Source of the DNA: Amycolatopsis sp. WAC 01376
GTDB taxonomy: Bacteria > Actinomycetota > Actinomycetes > Mycobacteriales > Pseudonocardiaceae
Assembly (NCBI RefSeq): GCF_003947415.1
Contig: NZ_QHKL01000004.1
Span: 310,001-374,000 of the forward strand
Length of the DNA: 64,000 nt
Reading direction: 5' to 3'
Position 1 is the stretch's first letter. Each line of letters opens with the position of its first letter. The position numbers were made by a program, and so were the translations under genes. The notes below the pieces were generated by a model that worked only from the letters and a program-made list of their open reading frames with translations, had not been told where the DNA came from and searched no databases. Below, piece by piece: positions 8,239 to 17,400 of this stretch.

Positions 8239-10285
8239 CGTTTCCTCCCTGTCCGTAATTGCGTGAACCACCGGCGCCGCTTCCCGCGACCCGTCTGCCG
8301 CGTTTGCGGGCACCCAGCACCGACGGCGGGAGCTTCGGGTCGGTACCCCAGGTCTCCTCGTCTTCGGCCAGCCAGGTGGTCCGGTCACGCTCGCCCTTGT
8401 TCTGGTCTCCGCCCGCCCCGCCGCCGGGGCCACCGGCGGTGGGCGGATAGAACGGCACGCCGCCCATCCCGTTCTGTGCGGCCCCGTTCCCTTGCTGATT
8501 CTTGATCAGCGAAGGGCCACCCTCGGTCGTCACCGGTTTCTCCGGCGGCGGCGCGGCGTTGGTCTCTGGCCTGCCGCCACCGTTCAACCCGGTCGATCCC
8601 AGGTGTGGTGCCGGGCCCGAAGATCCACTGTGGAGGGTCTGCGGACCACTGGAGGACAGCGACAGCGGCGGCGAGTGGGTGCTGTTCAGCAAGGTCGGCA
8701 TCGACGGCGCGTTGTTGCCCCGCAACGACTTCAGATACTGATCCAGCTCGCTCTGCTTCTTGGTGTCCTGATTGGTCGGCTCCGGCCGGGACAGGCGGTC
8801 CTTCTCGGCGAGCTTCTCACCCTTCGGGCCGAGGATCTCGCCGTTCGGGCTCACCGTGGACCCACGAGGCACGACGACCTGCCGCCCGAAGGCGTCGAGA
8901 ACCGGCTTTTTGTCCGGGCCGCGGACCACGCCGTCCAAACCGACCGAGGATCCGATCGGCACCTTCAGCTGCGTCTCCGGGCTCGGCAGGCCGGGCGGCG
9001 GCTTGGGCGGAGGCTTGAACGGGTTGTTGGGATCGTTCGGGTTGTTCTTGTCGAACGGCGGGATCTTTCCGCCGTTCCCCTTGTTGTCCTTGGTGTTCGG
9101 GGGCCCGTCCTTGCCTCCGGGAGGCGGCGGCACCTTCGTCTTCGGTGGCCCGGGCGGAGGCGGTGGAGGAGGCGGCGTGGGCGGCGGCTTAGGCCCGTCC
9201 TGTCCACCAGTGGGTGGCGGCTTCTTGTGGAGATTGGGCCGGTGCGGCTCGAGGATCGTCGGCAGGAGCAGCTTCGTTTGGCCGTAGACCAGCGGAAGCT
9301 GGGTGAGAACGGACAAGGCCACGGGGTCCAGGACCGTCGTGATGTGCTTCGTCCACAACTCCTTGGCCGCGGCCACGATCCCGTCCCAGAAAACCGGGTT
9401 CCTGGCGTCCGCGTCGAGGAAGTCGCACCGCGGGTAATGCTCGAATACGGTTGTCTTGTCGTCCTCGGCCTTGTTCTCCTTCAGGTCCTGGGTGAACCGG
9501 GGACTGGTCCAGATCGCCGCCAACGCACCCGCCGGCGTGGAAAACTGGTAACCGGGCGCCGACACCTCGCCGAAAAGGCTGATGTCATAGATGGCCGTTT
9601 CGGTGGTGGACTGCCATTTGTTATAGGCATGCGTGAGAACGTCGAACGCCCACCGCAGAACGAGTTCCGCTTCGTTGATGCCGACGGTGGCGGCGTCGTC
9701 CTTGTCAGCCCTGAATTTGTTCAGTCCCGCAGGCCGGTCCCCCAGCTGATTTACGAGGTCGGTGCACCGGAACATCAAATTGTCCAGGACCTCCCAGAAG
9801 GCCCCTGCGCCGGTGCCCTGGAAGTCGTCGCCCTTCTTCCCCACCTTGTCACGCACTTTTCCCAGCGCCGTCGCCTGCTCGGTGAGCAGGGTCTTCGTCC
9901 CGTTCAACGCGTCGTACGCCCTGGTGAACGTCCACGGCTGCGCCACCGGGTTGTTGTTGGGAGTACCCACCATGGACGTGAAGAGGGCTGCCATGTTGCC
10001 GCAGAAGGTCTCGACGGGTTTCGCGAGCGCTTCGTCGTTGGGGCTGGCCACCGCGAAGTACTGCATCGTGCTCGTATAGGTGACAGCCTCGAACTTCCAG
10101 CCCTTGGGCAGCTTGTGGCCGGCACCGTAAAGGCTCGCCCAGACATCCCACTTGAGCCACTGAAGCTTCAGGATGTCGTCGCGGGGAGGAATCTTCATGG
10201 ACTGGGCCGAACCGGATGTGCAGTCGAAGATGTTGAGGACATCTTCCCACGTCCTGTTCGTTCCTCCGGGAACGAACGCGGTCAT
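8177..10285 (-). CDS. Large Pro/Gly-rich putative type VII substrate, paralogue 1
   Basis: 702 residues from ATG 10285, 6 bases after the upstream stop. The N-terminal helical region (~1-370) includes LKLQWLKWDVWASLYGAG. A Pro-rich spacer (PPPTPPPPPPPPGPPKT) follows, with Asn/Pro repeats (NNPNDPNNPF). Next are a VGLDGVVRGPDKKPVLDAFGR motif and PRGSTVSPNGEILGPKG. The conserved tail contains GVPFYPPTAGG and WLAEDEETWGTDPKL. It is paralogous to the 671-residue protein downstream. Its C terminus overlaps the start of the YbaB-like gene by 62 bases in another frame, an unusually long overlap. Probably exported or surface-associated; function unknown. Confidence 0.75.
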   Translation of the reverse strand: MTAFVPGGTNRTWEDVLNIFDCTSGSAQSMKIPPRDDILKLQWLKWDVWASLYGAGHKLPKGWKFEAVTYTSTMQYFAVASPNDEALAKPVETFCGNMAALFTSMVGTPNNNPVAQPWTFTRAYDALNGTKTLLTEQATALGKVRDKVGKKGDDFQGTGAGAFWEVLDNLMFRCTDLVNQLGDRPAGLNKFRADKDDAATVGINEAELVLRWAFDVLTHAYNKWQSTTETAIYDISLFGEVSAPGYQFSTPAGALAAIWTSPRFTQDLKENKAEDDKTTVFEHYPRCDFLDADARNPVFWDGIVAAAKELWTKHITTVLDPVALSVLTQLPLVYGQTKLLLPTILEPHRPNLHKKPPPTGGQDGPKPPPTPPPPPPPPGPPKTKVPPPPGGKDGPPNTKDNKGNGGKIPPFDKNNPNDPNNPFKPPPKPPPGLPSPETQLKVPIGSSVGLDGVVRGPDKKPVLDAFGRQVVVPRGSTVSPNGEILGPKGEKLAEKDRLSRPEPTNQDTKKQSELDQYLKSLRGNNAPSMPTLLNSTHSPPLSLSSSGPQTLHSGSSGPAPHLGSTGLNGGGRPETNAAPPPEKPVTTEGGPSLIKNQQGNGAAQNGMGGVPFYPPTAGGPGGGAGGDQNKGERDRTTWLAEDEETWGTDPKLPPSVLGARKRGRRVAGSGAGGSRNYGQGGNDGRLAGGSTSPGYGHAEGSA

Positions 10286-10291
10286 CGCGAC

Positions 10292-10762
10292 TCAACTCCC
10301 GCCGGTACCGGTGTTGTTGCCCCCACCGGTGTTGTTGCCGCCGCCGGTGGTGCCGCCACCGGGATTGAACGCGAGGATCTCACCGAGCTGACTCATGTCC
10401 AGTTCGGTGGACAACTTGATGTTCTCGTCCTCGCCCCGCACCGCCACACCCACCACGTAGGTGATGTTCCTGTTCAGCGCGATGAGCTGATCCTGGATCA
10501 GCTTGACCTGGGCGTACAGCGTGGGCCCGGTGCCCTTTCCGGCGAGTTCGTAGGCGTCCATCAGCAACTTGGCGGGCTCCCACGTCTCGACGCCTGCCAT
10601 CAGCCGTCGTTTCCCGGCGCCACCACCCAAGGTGAGCGCCAGCTCCGCGACATGCGGGTTCGTCTCCAGCCCGGTGACCATCGGCCCGAGGACGTTCTTC
10701 TGGAAGTCCTGCAGAAAGCTGACCGTGATCTTGATGTCGCCGCTTTCCGGCTTCTCCGCCAC
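10292..10762 (-). CDS. Hypothetical type VII locus protein with Gly/Asn tail
   Basis: 156 residues, GTG start at 10762 preceded by AAAGGAG. The globular part (residues 1-130) is mixed helix/strand and contains LIQDQLIALNRNITYVVGVA. The C-terminal ~25 residues are a low-complexity tail of GGGNNT repeats. It lies between the two Esx genes and the first large putative substrate with very short gaps (33 and 6 bases), so it is almost certainly co-transcribed. No signal peptide or membrane helix. No family recognised; an adaptor or companion for the esx products is a guess from position. Confidence 0.7.
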   Translation of the reverse strand: MAEKPESGDIKITVSFLQDFQKNVLGPMVTGLETNPHVAELALTLGGGAGKRRLMAGVETWEPAKLLMDAYELAGKGTGPTLYAQVKLIQDQLIALNRNITYVVGVAVRGEDENIKLSTELDMSQLGEILAFNPGGGTTGGGNNTGGGNNTGTGGS

Positions 10763-10795
10763 GCCGCTTCTCCTTTCACCAAGAGCGGACCGGAA

Positions 10796-11095
10796 TCAGA
10801 GCAGGAACTTCGCGCCGATGTTCTTGTCCGTGCGCTGGTAGTTGTCGTAGGAAAGGGACAGCGTCTGGTGTCCCTTGGTGAAGCGGCCTTCCATGGCGCT
10901 GGTCGTGGCGTGCCACTTGCGCTGCAGTTCCGTGTAGTTGGTGGAACCTTGACCGATCCAACTGTCGGTCATCGGCTTGATGGACTTCTCCAGGTCGATC
11001 AGCGCGTTGTCGATCGCCTTGCTCAGCCCGACCATCCGCTCGGCCAGGTGCGGAAGGTTTCCGCTGACCGCGAAACCGTCGTGGGATGTGCTCAT
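10796..11095 (-). CDS. WXG100 family protein (EsxA/EsxB-like)
   Basis: 99 residues, the standard WXG100 length. The W-x-G turn is at W46-I47-G48 (DSWIGQGSTNY), between two long amphipathic helices. The C-terminal end carries Y86-x3-D90 (YQRTD), matching the Y-x3-D/E export signal recognised by EccC in ESX systems. It is directly downstream of a second WXG100 gene (34 bases), the usual pairing for a secreted heterodimer. This copy, with its YxxxD, is probably the one that carries the signal. Confidence 0.9.
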   Translation of the reverse strand: MSTSHDGFAVSGNLPHLAERMVGLSKAIDNALIDLEKSIKPMTDSWIGQGSTNYTELQRKWHATTSAMEGRFTKGHQTLSLSYDNYQRTDKNIGAKFLL

Positions 11096-11129
11096 GGTTG
11101 TTTCCTCTCCGGGAATGGGGTCGGTGCGA

Positions 11130-11471
11130 TCAGGTCAGTGCTTTGTAGATGCCGCCGCCGACGCCACCGCCGTCGCCGAACGACGTCAGGGCACCGAGGT
11201 TGATGTCCTCTTCGGAGTTGTTCATCTGGATGTCGCTCGCGTTGACCATCTCCTTGATCTCCGTCAGCAGACGGAGAACCTGGAGGTACTCCCCTTCCCA
11301 GGTGTCGAGCTGGGTCAGGAAGGTCTGGGACGCCGCGCCCTGCCAGTCCTTCTGCAGATCGGCGCGGACCGCCGCGACCCCACCGTGGATCGTCTTGCAC
11401 TCGGTTTCGCAGGCCTCGATGGCGGTGATACCGCCCTTCATCCCGCTGTCGCTCTTCTGGAAATTCGACAT
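11130..11471 (-). CDS. WXG100 family protein with Gly-rich tail
   Basis: 113 residues from ATG 11471, chosen because AAGGAG is correctly spaced; an in-frame start at 11546 lies upstream inside the promoter region. The W-x-G turn is W43-Q44-G45 (KDWQGAASQTF). Helices are at ~5-40 and ~48-85, followed by a glycine-rich C-terminal tail (GDGGGVGGGIYKAL). No Y-x3-D/E motif was seen, so it probably depends on its neighbour for export. It is the first gene of the esx operon, 59 bases downstream of the conserved promoter motif. Confidence 0.9.
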   Translation of the reverse strand: MSNFQKSDSGMKGGITAIEACETECKTIHGGVAAVRADLQKDWQGAASQTFLTQLDTWEGEYLQVLRLLTEIKEMVNASDIQMNNSEEDINLGALTSFGDGGGVGGGIYKALT

Positions 11472-11530
11472 GTCCGGCTCCTTCCTCGTGATGACGCTCC
11501 AGGACAAGGACACCAACACCGGGTGCGGGA

Positions 11531-11562
11531 GACCATGCGGAACCACCGGCAGAAGTTGTCAC
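11531..11562 (-). promoter_or_regulatory. Conserved promoter-like motif, copy A (esx operon)
   Basis: Read on the minus strand it contains TTCTGCCGGTGGTTCCGCAT followed by GGTC. It matches copy C (26389-26420) at 28 of 32 positions and is shared in shorter form with copy B (19857-19884). It lies 59 bases upstream of the first Esx start. A -35-like AACTTC, a 17-base spacer and a -10-like GGTC would fit an ECF-type promoter; that reading is inference. Confidence 0.6.
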
Positions 11563-11575
11563 GCGGTTCCTCTGG

Positions 11576-12982
11576 TCAGGAACCGCAGGCGGTGGCCGCG
11601 GGCAGCACCGCACCCCCGTCACGGAGCAGTCCCGGGTCCAGCGCGGACCCGGTCGGCAACAGGTTCAGCAGGGCAACCGGGAATCCGTTCGCCCCGGATC
11701 CACCCAGGTCCAGTGCCTTGGCACCGGCGGGCGGCACGGGGTACTTCACGCCCGAATCGGTCACCAGGAAGAGCGCGTCCCCCGCCCTTCCCGACGCGGC
11801 GGTCGCCTTGACCAGCGCACCGGAACCGGGCCGGACCGCGATCCGGTCGACCCGCACGCACGGCGCGGAAATACCCGGTTGGACGAACGGTGGCCGCCCG
11901 GCCGCGGTCAGCACGTCGGCCACCGACACCTGGGTACGCGGCGTGTCGCCGTCCGGGGTGACCAGTGCGCACAGGCCCTGTCCACTGTGGAGTGTCGTGG
12001 CCCGCGGCGGTTTCCTCGGCGGCGGTGGCTCCGCCGAGGACAGATGCTCGCTGACCACGCGGCCTGGCAGCTGCCCCACCGCGACGTCGCCGCCGTCGTA
12101 GGCGGCGCGGCGGACCTCCGGGTCGACGAGCAGCAGTCGCGCGTCGAGTTCGGAGATCGGTGTGAACCCCGACTTCGTGAGTACGTAATGCTGCGATGGC
12201 TCGCCGGACACCGTGTACACCCTGCCGACGCGTGAACCCGTCCCGCCGAGACCGGGGCCCTCGGTACCGATGCCGGGAATCGACGGCGGCCCGAAATCCG
12301 GTCCGGCGGGAAACGCGTCCAGCAACGAGGCCGGCGCCTTCACCGGCTGGAGCACCCCGTCGAGCGCGTCGAGCGCGTTCCGGTCCGACGCCACCCGATG
12401 GCGTTTACCGCGCCACAGAAGGAAGGTCGCGCCGTCCGGGGCGACGACCACGACCGCCGCGTCGTCACCGAGGGGTTTCGAGGTCCCGCCGCCGACGCGC
12501 ACCATGGTCGGTCCGGACTGGTCGCGGCCGGTGAGGGCGCACACCTCCCACGGGTCGGAGGCGAGCGAGGGCAGGCCGTCGGGTGCGCCTATGATGCCCA
12601 GCGGGTCGCCACGGGGCACATCCCGCAGCGAAGCCTCGGAGACGTGCTTCACCACGAGCTGGTTCCCCGCGACCAGTTTGGCCGACGCGAAGTTCAGCAC
12701 CGGCAGCAACTTGCCGCCCGCGTAGAGGAACCGCGCCCCGGAGGAATCGGCGACGACCAGCGCGCCTTCCACCCGCCACGACTTGTTCCCGCCCGGTGAG
12801 ACGAGGCCGAACACCAGCAGGCCGAGGCAGGCGAGGACGGCGATCAGCACGCCGATGACGCTGCCACGATAGGTCCGGTGCAGCGGGCTTTCCGGCGCGT
12901 CCGGATCGACGCGCAGCAACGCCGACGACAGCCGGCCCAGCATGAACTTGTGTGCCTGTACCTGATCGGTCTTCGCGTTCAC
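11576..12982 (-). CDS. eccB: Type VII secretion protein EccB
   Basis: 468 residues. The short cytoplasmic N terminus contains the EccB signature QVQAHKFMLGRLSSAL (residues 8-23). One transmembrane helix follows at ~40-61 (SVIGVLIAVLACLGLLVFGL), then a ~400-residue extracytoplasmic domain of repeated beta units with Cys residues (ALTGRD..., GLCALVTPDG..., ATACGS). EccB is a core membrane subunit of the ESX translocon with its periplasmic-side domain outside the membrane. Three bases separate it from the upstream eccD, so the two are one unit. Length and order are normal for the family. Confidence 0.93.
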   Translation of the reverse strand: MNAKTDQVQAHKFMLGRLSSALLRVDPDAPESPLHRTYRGSVIGVLIAVLACLGLLVFGLVSPGGNKSWRVEGALVVADSSGARFLYAGGKLLPVLNFASAKLVAGNQLVVKHVSEASLRDVPRGDPLGIIGAPDGLPSLASDPWEVCALTGRDQSGPTMVRVGGGTSKPLGDDAAVVVVAPDGATFLLWRGKRHRVASDRNALDALDGVLQPVKAPASLLDAFPAGPDFGPPSIPGIGTEGPGLGGTGSRVGRVYTVSGEPSQHYVLTKSGFTPISELDARLLLVDPEVRRAAYDGGDVAVGQLPGRVVSEHLSSAEPPPPRKPPRATTLHSGQGLCALVTPDGDTPRTQVSVADVLTAAGRPPFVQPGISAPCVRVDRIAVRPGSGALVKATAASGRAGDALFLVTDSGVKYPVPPAGAKALDLGGSGANGFPVALLNLLPTGSALDPGLLRDGGAVLPAATACGS

Positions 12983-12985
12983 GCC

Positions 12986-14359
12986 TCAGCCTCCGAGACC
13001 GCGCATGAAGGCGAACACGCCGATCAGCCACAACGCCAGCGGCAGCAGCGACAGCGCCGCGAGGCTCTCCACGATGTCCGCGAGCCTGCCCCACTGCGGT
13101 ACCAGCCTGCGCCCTGGCAGCGTCCATCGCGCCACGATCAGCACGGCGGCCACCACGAACAACCCGGCCACCATCGGCAGCGGATCGGCCGTGTCCTCCC
13201 GGATCGCGAGCAGCAGGCGCAGCAGGCCGTACACCCCCGGCACGATCACCGAGAGGCGCTGCCACACACTGCCCAGCGCGCGGCCGTGCACCAGCAGCAG
13301 CACACTGAGCACGATGACGAACGTGGTGGCCTGCCACGACCGGTCGTGCACCACGAATTCGAGCGAGACGAGACAGGCCAGGCCGATCGCGGCGAACAAC
13401 GCCGTGACGAAGGAGTCCGCGATCCGGCCCTTGACGACGACCTCGTCACCGGGGTGCGGGTCGAGCTCCTCCTGCAATTCCTGTGCCGTGGTGGGCAGTC
13501 CCGGCAGCCGGAGCCCGGACAGCCGGAAGGCGATCCTCGGCACGAACGCGCCGAGCAGCACCGCGATCACGGCGATGATCGTCGCCGAAACGGCCGCGCT
13601 TGCCCCGCCGAGCATCAGCACCAGCCCGCCGGTGGCGCACAACAATCCCAATGTCGCGACCGAGATGAACACCGGTGCGGCACCCGCGACGGCGGCGAGA
13701 CCGAGCGCGGCCGCCCCCGCGCCCGCCACGCACGCGGCCAGCAGCCGGGCACCGGTCAGCACGGTGCCCTCCGGTCCACTGGGGACGATCGACCCGGCCA
13801 GCCCGACGAACGGGATCGCGGCCAGCGCCAGCGCGAGCGCCGACGTGGCGTCACCGAGCGCCCTGGCCGCGGTGGCCGAGCAGACCAGCAGGAAGAGCGC
13901 CGCGGCACCGGCGGCCACCAGGGTCGGCCAGGTCGCCGGGGCGGACACCAGCAGCACGAACCCCAGCGCGACGACCGTCAGCGCCGAGCCGAGCATCGTC
14001 CAGCGCGTCGCCTGCGGGCTCCACGAGTCCGGACGGGCCCGCGCCTCGGTGGACAGGCCGTCGATGATGTCGTCGAAGTGGACGGTCGGGAGTTGTTCGC
14101 GACGTGGCCGCAGATGCAGCGTCTCACCGTCGCGCAACTTCAGCGATTCGATGCTGGATTCCTGATCCAGCGGGGGGTCCCCGAGCCGCTGGAGACCCCA
14201 GCCGTCGTGGTCCACCCCCTCTTCGGCCAGATCCTTGCCCGCATGTCCGAGGATCGTCGGCATCAGGTCGATCAAGGGGATGTCCATGGGCACCGCCAGC
14301 TCGAAGCAGGCGTCTGGAGCACGGACACGGAGTTTGCACAGCCCTGAAGCGGTCGCCAT
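12986..14359 (-). CDS. eccD: Type VII secretion membrane channel protein EccD
   Basis: 457 residues from ATG 14359 (MATASGLCKLRVRAPD); the frame extends to 14452 but this start places the ubiquitin-like fold directly at the N terminus. Residues ~8-85 form the YukD/ubiquitin-like domain (LAVPMDIPLIDLMPTILGH; DGETLHLRP). Next is a linker (FDDIIDGLSTEARARPDSW) and about eleven hydrophobic segments from ~115 to the C terminus. EccD dimers form the bulk of the ESX membrane pore. It is transcribed divergently from eccC across 122 bases and leads directly into eccB. Confidence 0.92.
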   Translation of the reverse strand: MATASGLCKLRVRAPDACFELAVPMDIPLIDLMPTILGHAGKDLAEEGVDHDGWGLQRLGDPPLDQESSIESLKLRDGETLHLRPRREQLPTVHFDDIIDGLSTEARARPDSWSPQATRWTMLGSALTVVALGFVLLVSAPATWPTLVAAGAAALFLLVCSATAARALGDATSALALALAAIPFVGLAGSIVPSGPEGTVLTGARLLAACVAGAGAAALGLAAVAGAAPVFISVATLGLLCATGGLVLMLGGASAAVSATIIAVIAVLLGAFVPRIAFRLSGLRLPGLPTTAQELQEELDPHPGDEVVVKGRIADSFVTALFAAIGLACLVSLEFVVHDRSWQATTFVIVLSVLLLVHGRALGSVWQRLSVIVPGVYGLLRLLLAIREDTADPLPMVAGLFVVAAVLIVARWTLPGRRLVPQWGRLADIVESLAALSLLPLALWLIGVFAFMRGLGG

Positions 14360-14481
14360 GGCACAAGCCTTCGTTTCGGCGACCAACGCGCGGCGTCGTG
14401 AGTGAACCATCGCGTGGTCGGATTTCGTCACCTCTAGTGGAGCTGCCACCACAGCGCGTCCGAGAGGGAAGGAATCCGGGC
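14360..14481. promoter_or_regulatory. Divergent eccD/eccC intergenic promoter region
   Basis: 122 bases lie between the eccD and eccC starts, so promoters for both core transcripts must be here or inside the coding ends. I do not see a convincing copy of the motif found upstream of esx, mycP and the sigma gene. Near the eccC side, GAGGGAAGGAA supplies the ribosome binding site for its TTG start. Confidence 0.5.
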
Positions 14482-17400
14482 TTGAGTGTAATCACATTCC
14501 GCAAGGGGCCGCGACGGCCAGGGCCGGAAATGCCCGAAGGCGAGCTGAGTATCCAAGAACCGCCGACCCTGCCCGAAGTCCAGCGCAGTGCCGGCGCGGT
14601 CATGATGTACCTGCCGATGGCGCTGTCGTCGACGGCGACCGTGCTGCTGTTCGTCCGGCCGGGTGAGAACGGCGCGTTCAGCTACCTGGCCGCCGGGCTG
14701 ATGACGGTGTCGTCGATGGCCATGCTGGTCGGCCAGCTCGGCCGCAGCGCGGGCGATCGCAAACAGAAACTCAACGATTCCCGCCGCGACTACCTCCGCT
14801 ACCTGGCGCAGTCCCGCCGCAAGGTCCGCGAAGTGGTCACGAGCCAACGGGAAGCCCTGATCTGGCGGCACCCCGACCCGCATTCGCTGTGGTCCCTGCC
14901 CGGCACGTCGAGGATGTGGGAACGGGACGCGCAGGACGAGGACTTCGGCGAGATCCGCATCGGACGGGGCCCGCAACGCCTCGCGTGGCGGCTGAATCCG
15001 TTGTCCACCAAACCGGTGGACGATCTGGAGCCGCTGTCCGCGCACGCGCTGCGCCGCTTCATCCACGCTTACGGGACCGTGGCGGGCCAGCCTGTCGCGG
15101 TGTTCCTGCCGTCGTTCGCCAGGATCCTGCTGCGGGTGGCGGACGACACGGACATCGAGCGCATCCGGGCGTTGGCCCGCTCGATGATCGCCCATCTCGC
15201 GGTGTTCCACTCCCCCGCGGAACTGCGGATCGTCATCCTCACCTCGGCCGAGCGGCGGGCGGCGTGGGACTGGGTGAAATGGCTGCCGCACAACCTCCAC
15301 CCCAGCGAGACCGACGGCGCGGGCGAGATCCGGCTGGTGGTGGAATCCACGGCGGAGCTGGAAAACGCGCTGAGCGACGAATTCGCGACCAGGCCGGGAT
15401 TCGATCCGGAAGCGCTGCCGGACAGCCACGAACCGTGCGTGATGGTGTTCGTGGACGGCGCCGAGGTGCCGCCCACGTCGCGCCTGGCCGGTGACGGCTA
15501 CCGCAACACGACGGTCGTGGACCTGTCCTCGGGACTGCCGGAAAAGGACGATCCGGAGACGCTGCGGCTGCGGCTCGAAGACGGGATGCTGAAGCTGATC
15601 ACGGTCGATCAGCAGAACAAGGAGGTCACCGGCGACCTCGGGGAGCCCGACGGGATCGGCGTCAACACCGCGACCGCGCTGGCGATGCGGCTGGCGCCGT
15701 ACCGGGTCGGCGCCCGGCAGCGGTCGGCCGAACCGATGACCGCCAACTTCGACCTGACGACCATGCTGGGCATCCACGACATCCAGACCCACGACGTGGC
15801 GGCGGGCTGGGCGGCGAAACGGCCCGGCGGCAGGCTCCGGGTGCCGCTCGGCATCGGCCCGACCGGGTCGCCGGTCGATCTCGACATCAAGGAATCCGCC
15901 CAGTCGGGGATGGGCCCGCACGGCATGCTGATCGGCGCGACCGGTTCCGGGAAGTCGGAGCTGCTGCGCACGCTGGTGCTGGCGCTCGCGCTCACCCATT
16001 CCTCGGAGGTCCTGAACTTCGTCCTGGTGGACTTCAAGGGTGGCGCGACCTTCCTCGGTCTCGACGGGCTGCCGCACACCTCCGCGGTGATCACCAACCT
16101 CGCCGACGAGGCCGCGCTGGTCGGCCGGATGCGCGAGGCGCTCAACGGGGAACTGGTGCGGCGCCAGGAACTTCTGCGCAAGGCAGGCAACTACAGCTCC
16201 GCGCTGGACTACGAACGGGCACGGGCGAACGGGACTCCTCTCGCTCCGCTGCCCACGCTCTTCCTGGTGGTCGACGAGTTCAGTGAGCTGCTTTCGGCAC
16301 ACCGCGACTTCATGGACCTGTTCATCATGATCGGCAGGCTCGGCAGGTCGCTGGGTGTGCATCTGCTGCTCGCCTCGCAGCGCTTGGACGAAAGCCGGAT
16401 CCATCAGCTGGAATCGCATCTGTCCTACCGGATCGGCCTGCGTACCTTTTCGGCGATGGAAAGCCGTGGCGTACTCGGCGTTCCGGACGCCTATCAGCTG
16501 CCGTCCGATCCGGGCAACGGTTTCCTCAAGAGCGGCACCGCGGCGCTGGACCGGTTCAAGGCGGCCTATGTGTCCGGTCCGCACCGGGTGGTGCGCCGGA
16601 ACGTGGAACAGGCGGTGGTGGCACAGCAGGTCGTGCCGTTCACGTCGAAGGTCGCCGTCCGCGCCGACCCGGTACCCGAACCGGAGCCGGTGCCCGAACC
16701 CGAGCCCGAAGGTTCGGTGCCGAGCCTGCTGGAGCTGGCCGTCGACCGGCTGCGCGACAAAGGCCCTGCCGCGCACCAGGTCTGGCTTCCGCCGCTGGAC
16801 GCGCCCGGCTCGCTGGACGAGCTGCTGCCGCCGCTGGTGGAAACCGCTGAGCATGGTCTCAGCGCCGAGGGCTGGCACGGTCGCGGCACCTTGACCGTGC
16901 CGATCGGCCTGATCGACAAACCGTTCGAACAGGCGAGGGACCCGCTGCTGGTGGACCTGGCGGGCAGCGACGGGCACATCGCCATCGTCGGCGCGCCGCA
17001 GAGCGGCAAGAGCACCGCCCTGCGCACCTTGATCGCCGCGCTGGCGGTCACCCACACGCCGTCCGAAGTCCAGTTCTACTGCCTCGACTTCGGCGGCGGA
17101 ACGCTGGCGAGCCTGCGGAAACTCCCCCACGTCGGTGGCGTGACCGGACGGCTGGACGTCGAACGCATCCAGCGCACCATCGGGGAGGTCACCTCGCTGC
17201 TGACGCGCCGGGAGCGGTTCTTCACCGACAACGACATCGACTCGATGGCCACCTACCGGCGCAAACGGGCGGCCGGCGAGTTCGCCGACCAGCGGCACGG
17301 TGACGTGTTCCTCGTGGTGGACGGCTGGTCCACCATCCGGCAGGACTTCATGGACCTGCTCCCGACGTTCGTCGAGCTGGCCTCGCGCGGCCTCAACTAC

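Noticed and set aside
8492..11203. 903-codon plus-strand frame across the esx genes
   Set aside because: It spans several minus-strand genes and their gaps and has no recognisable domain.
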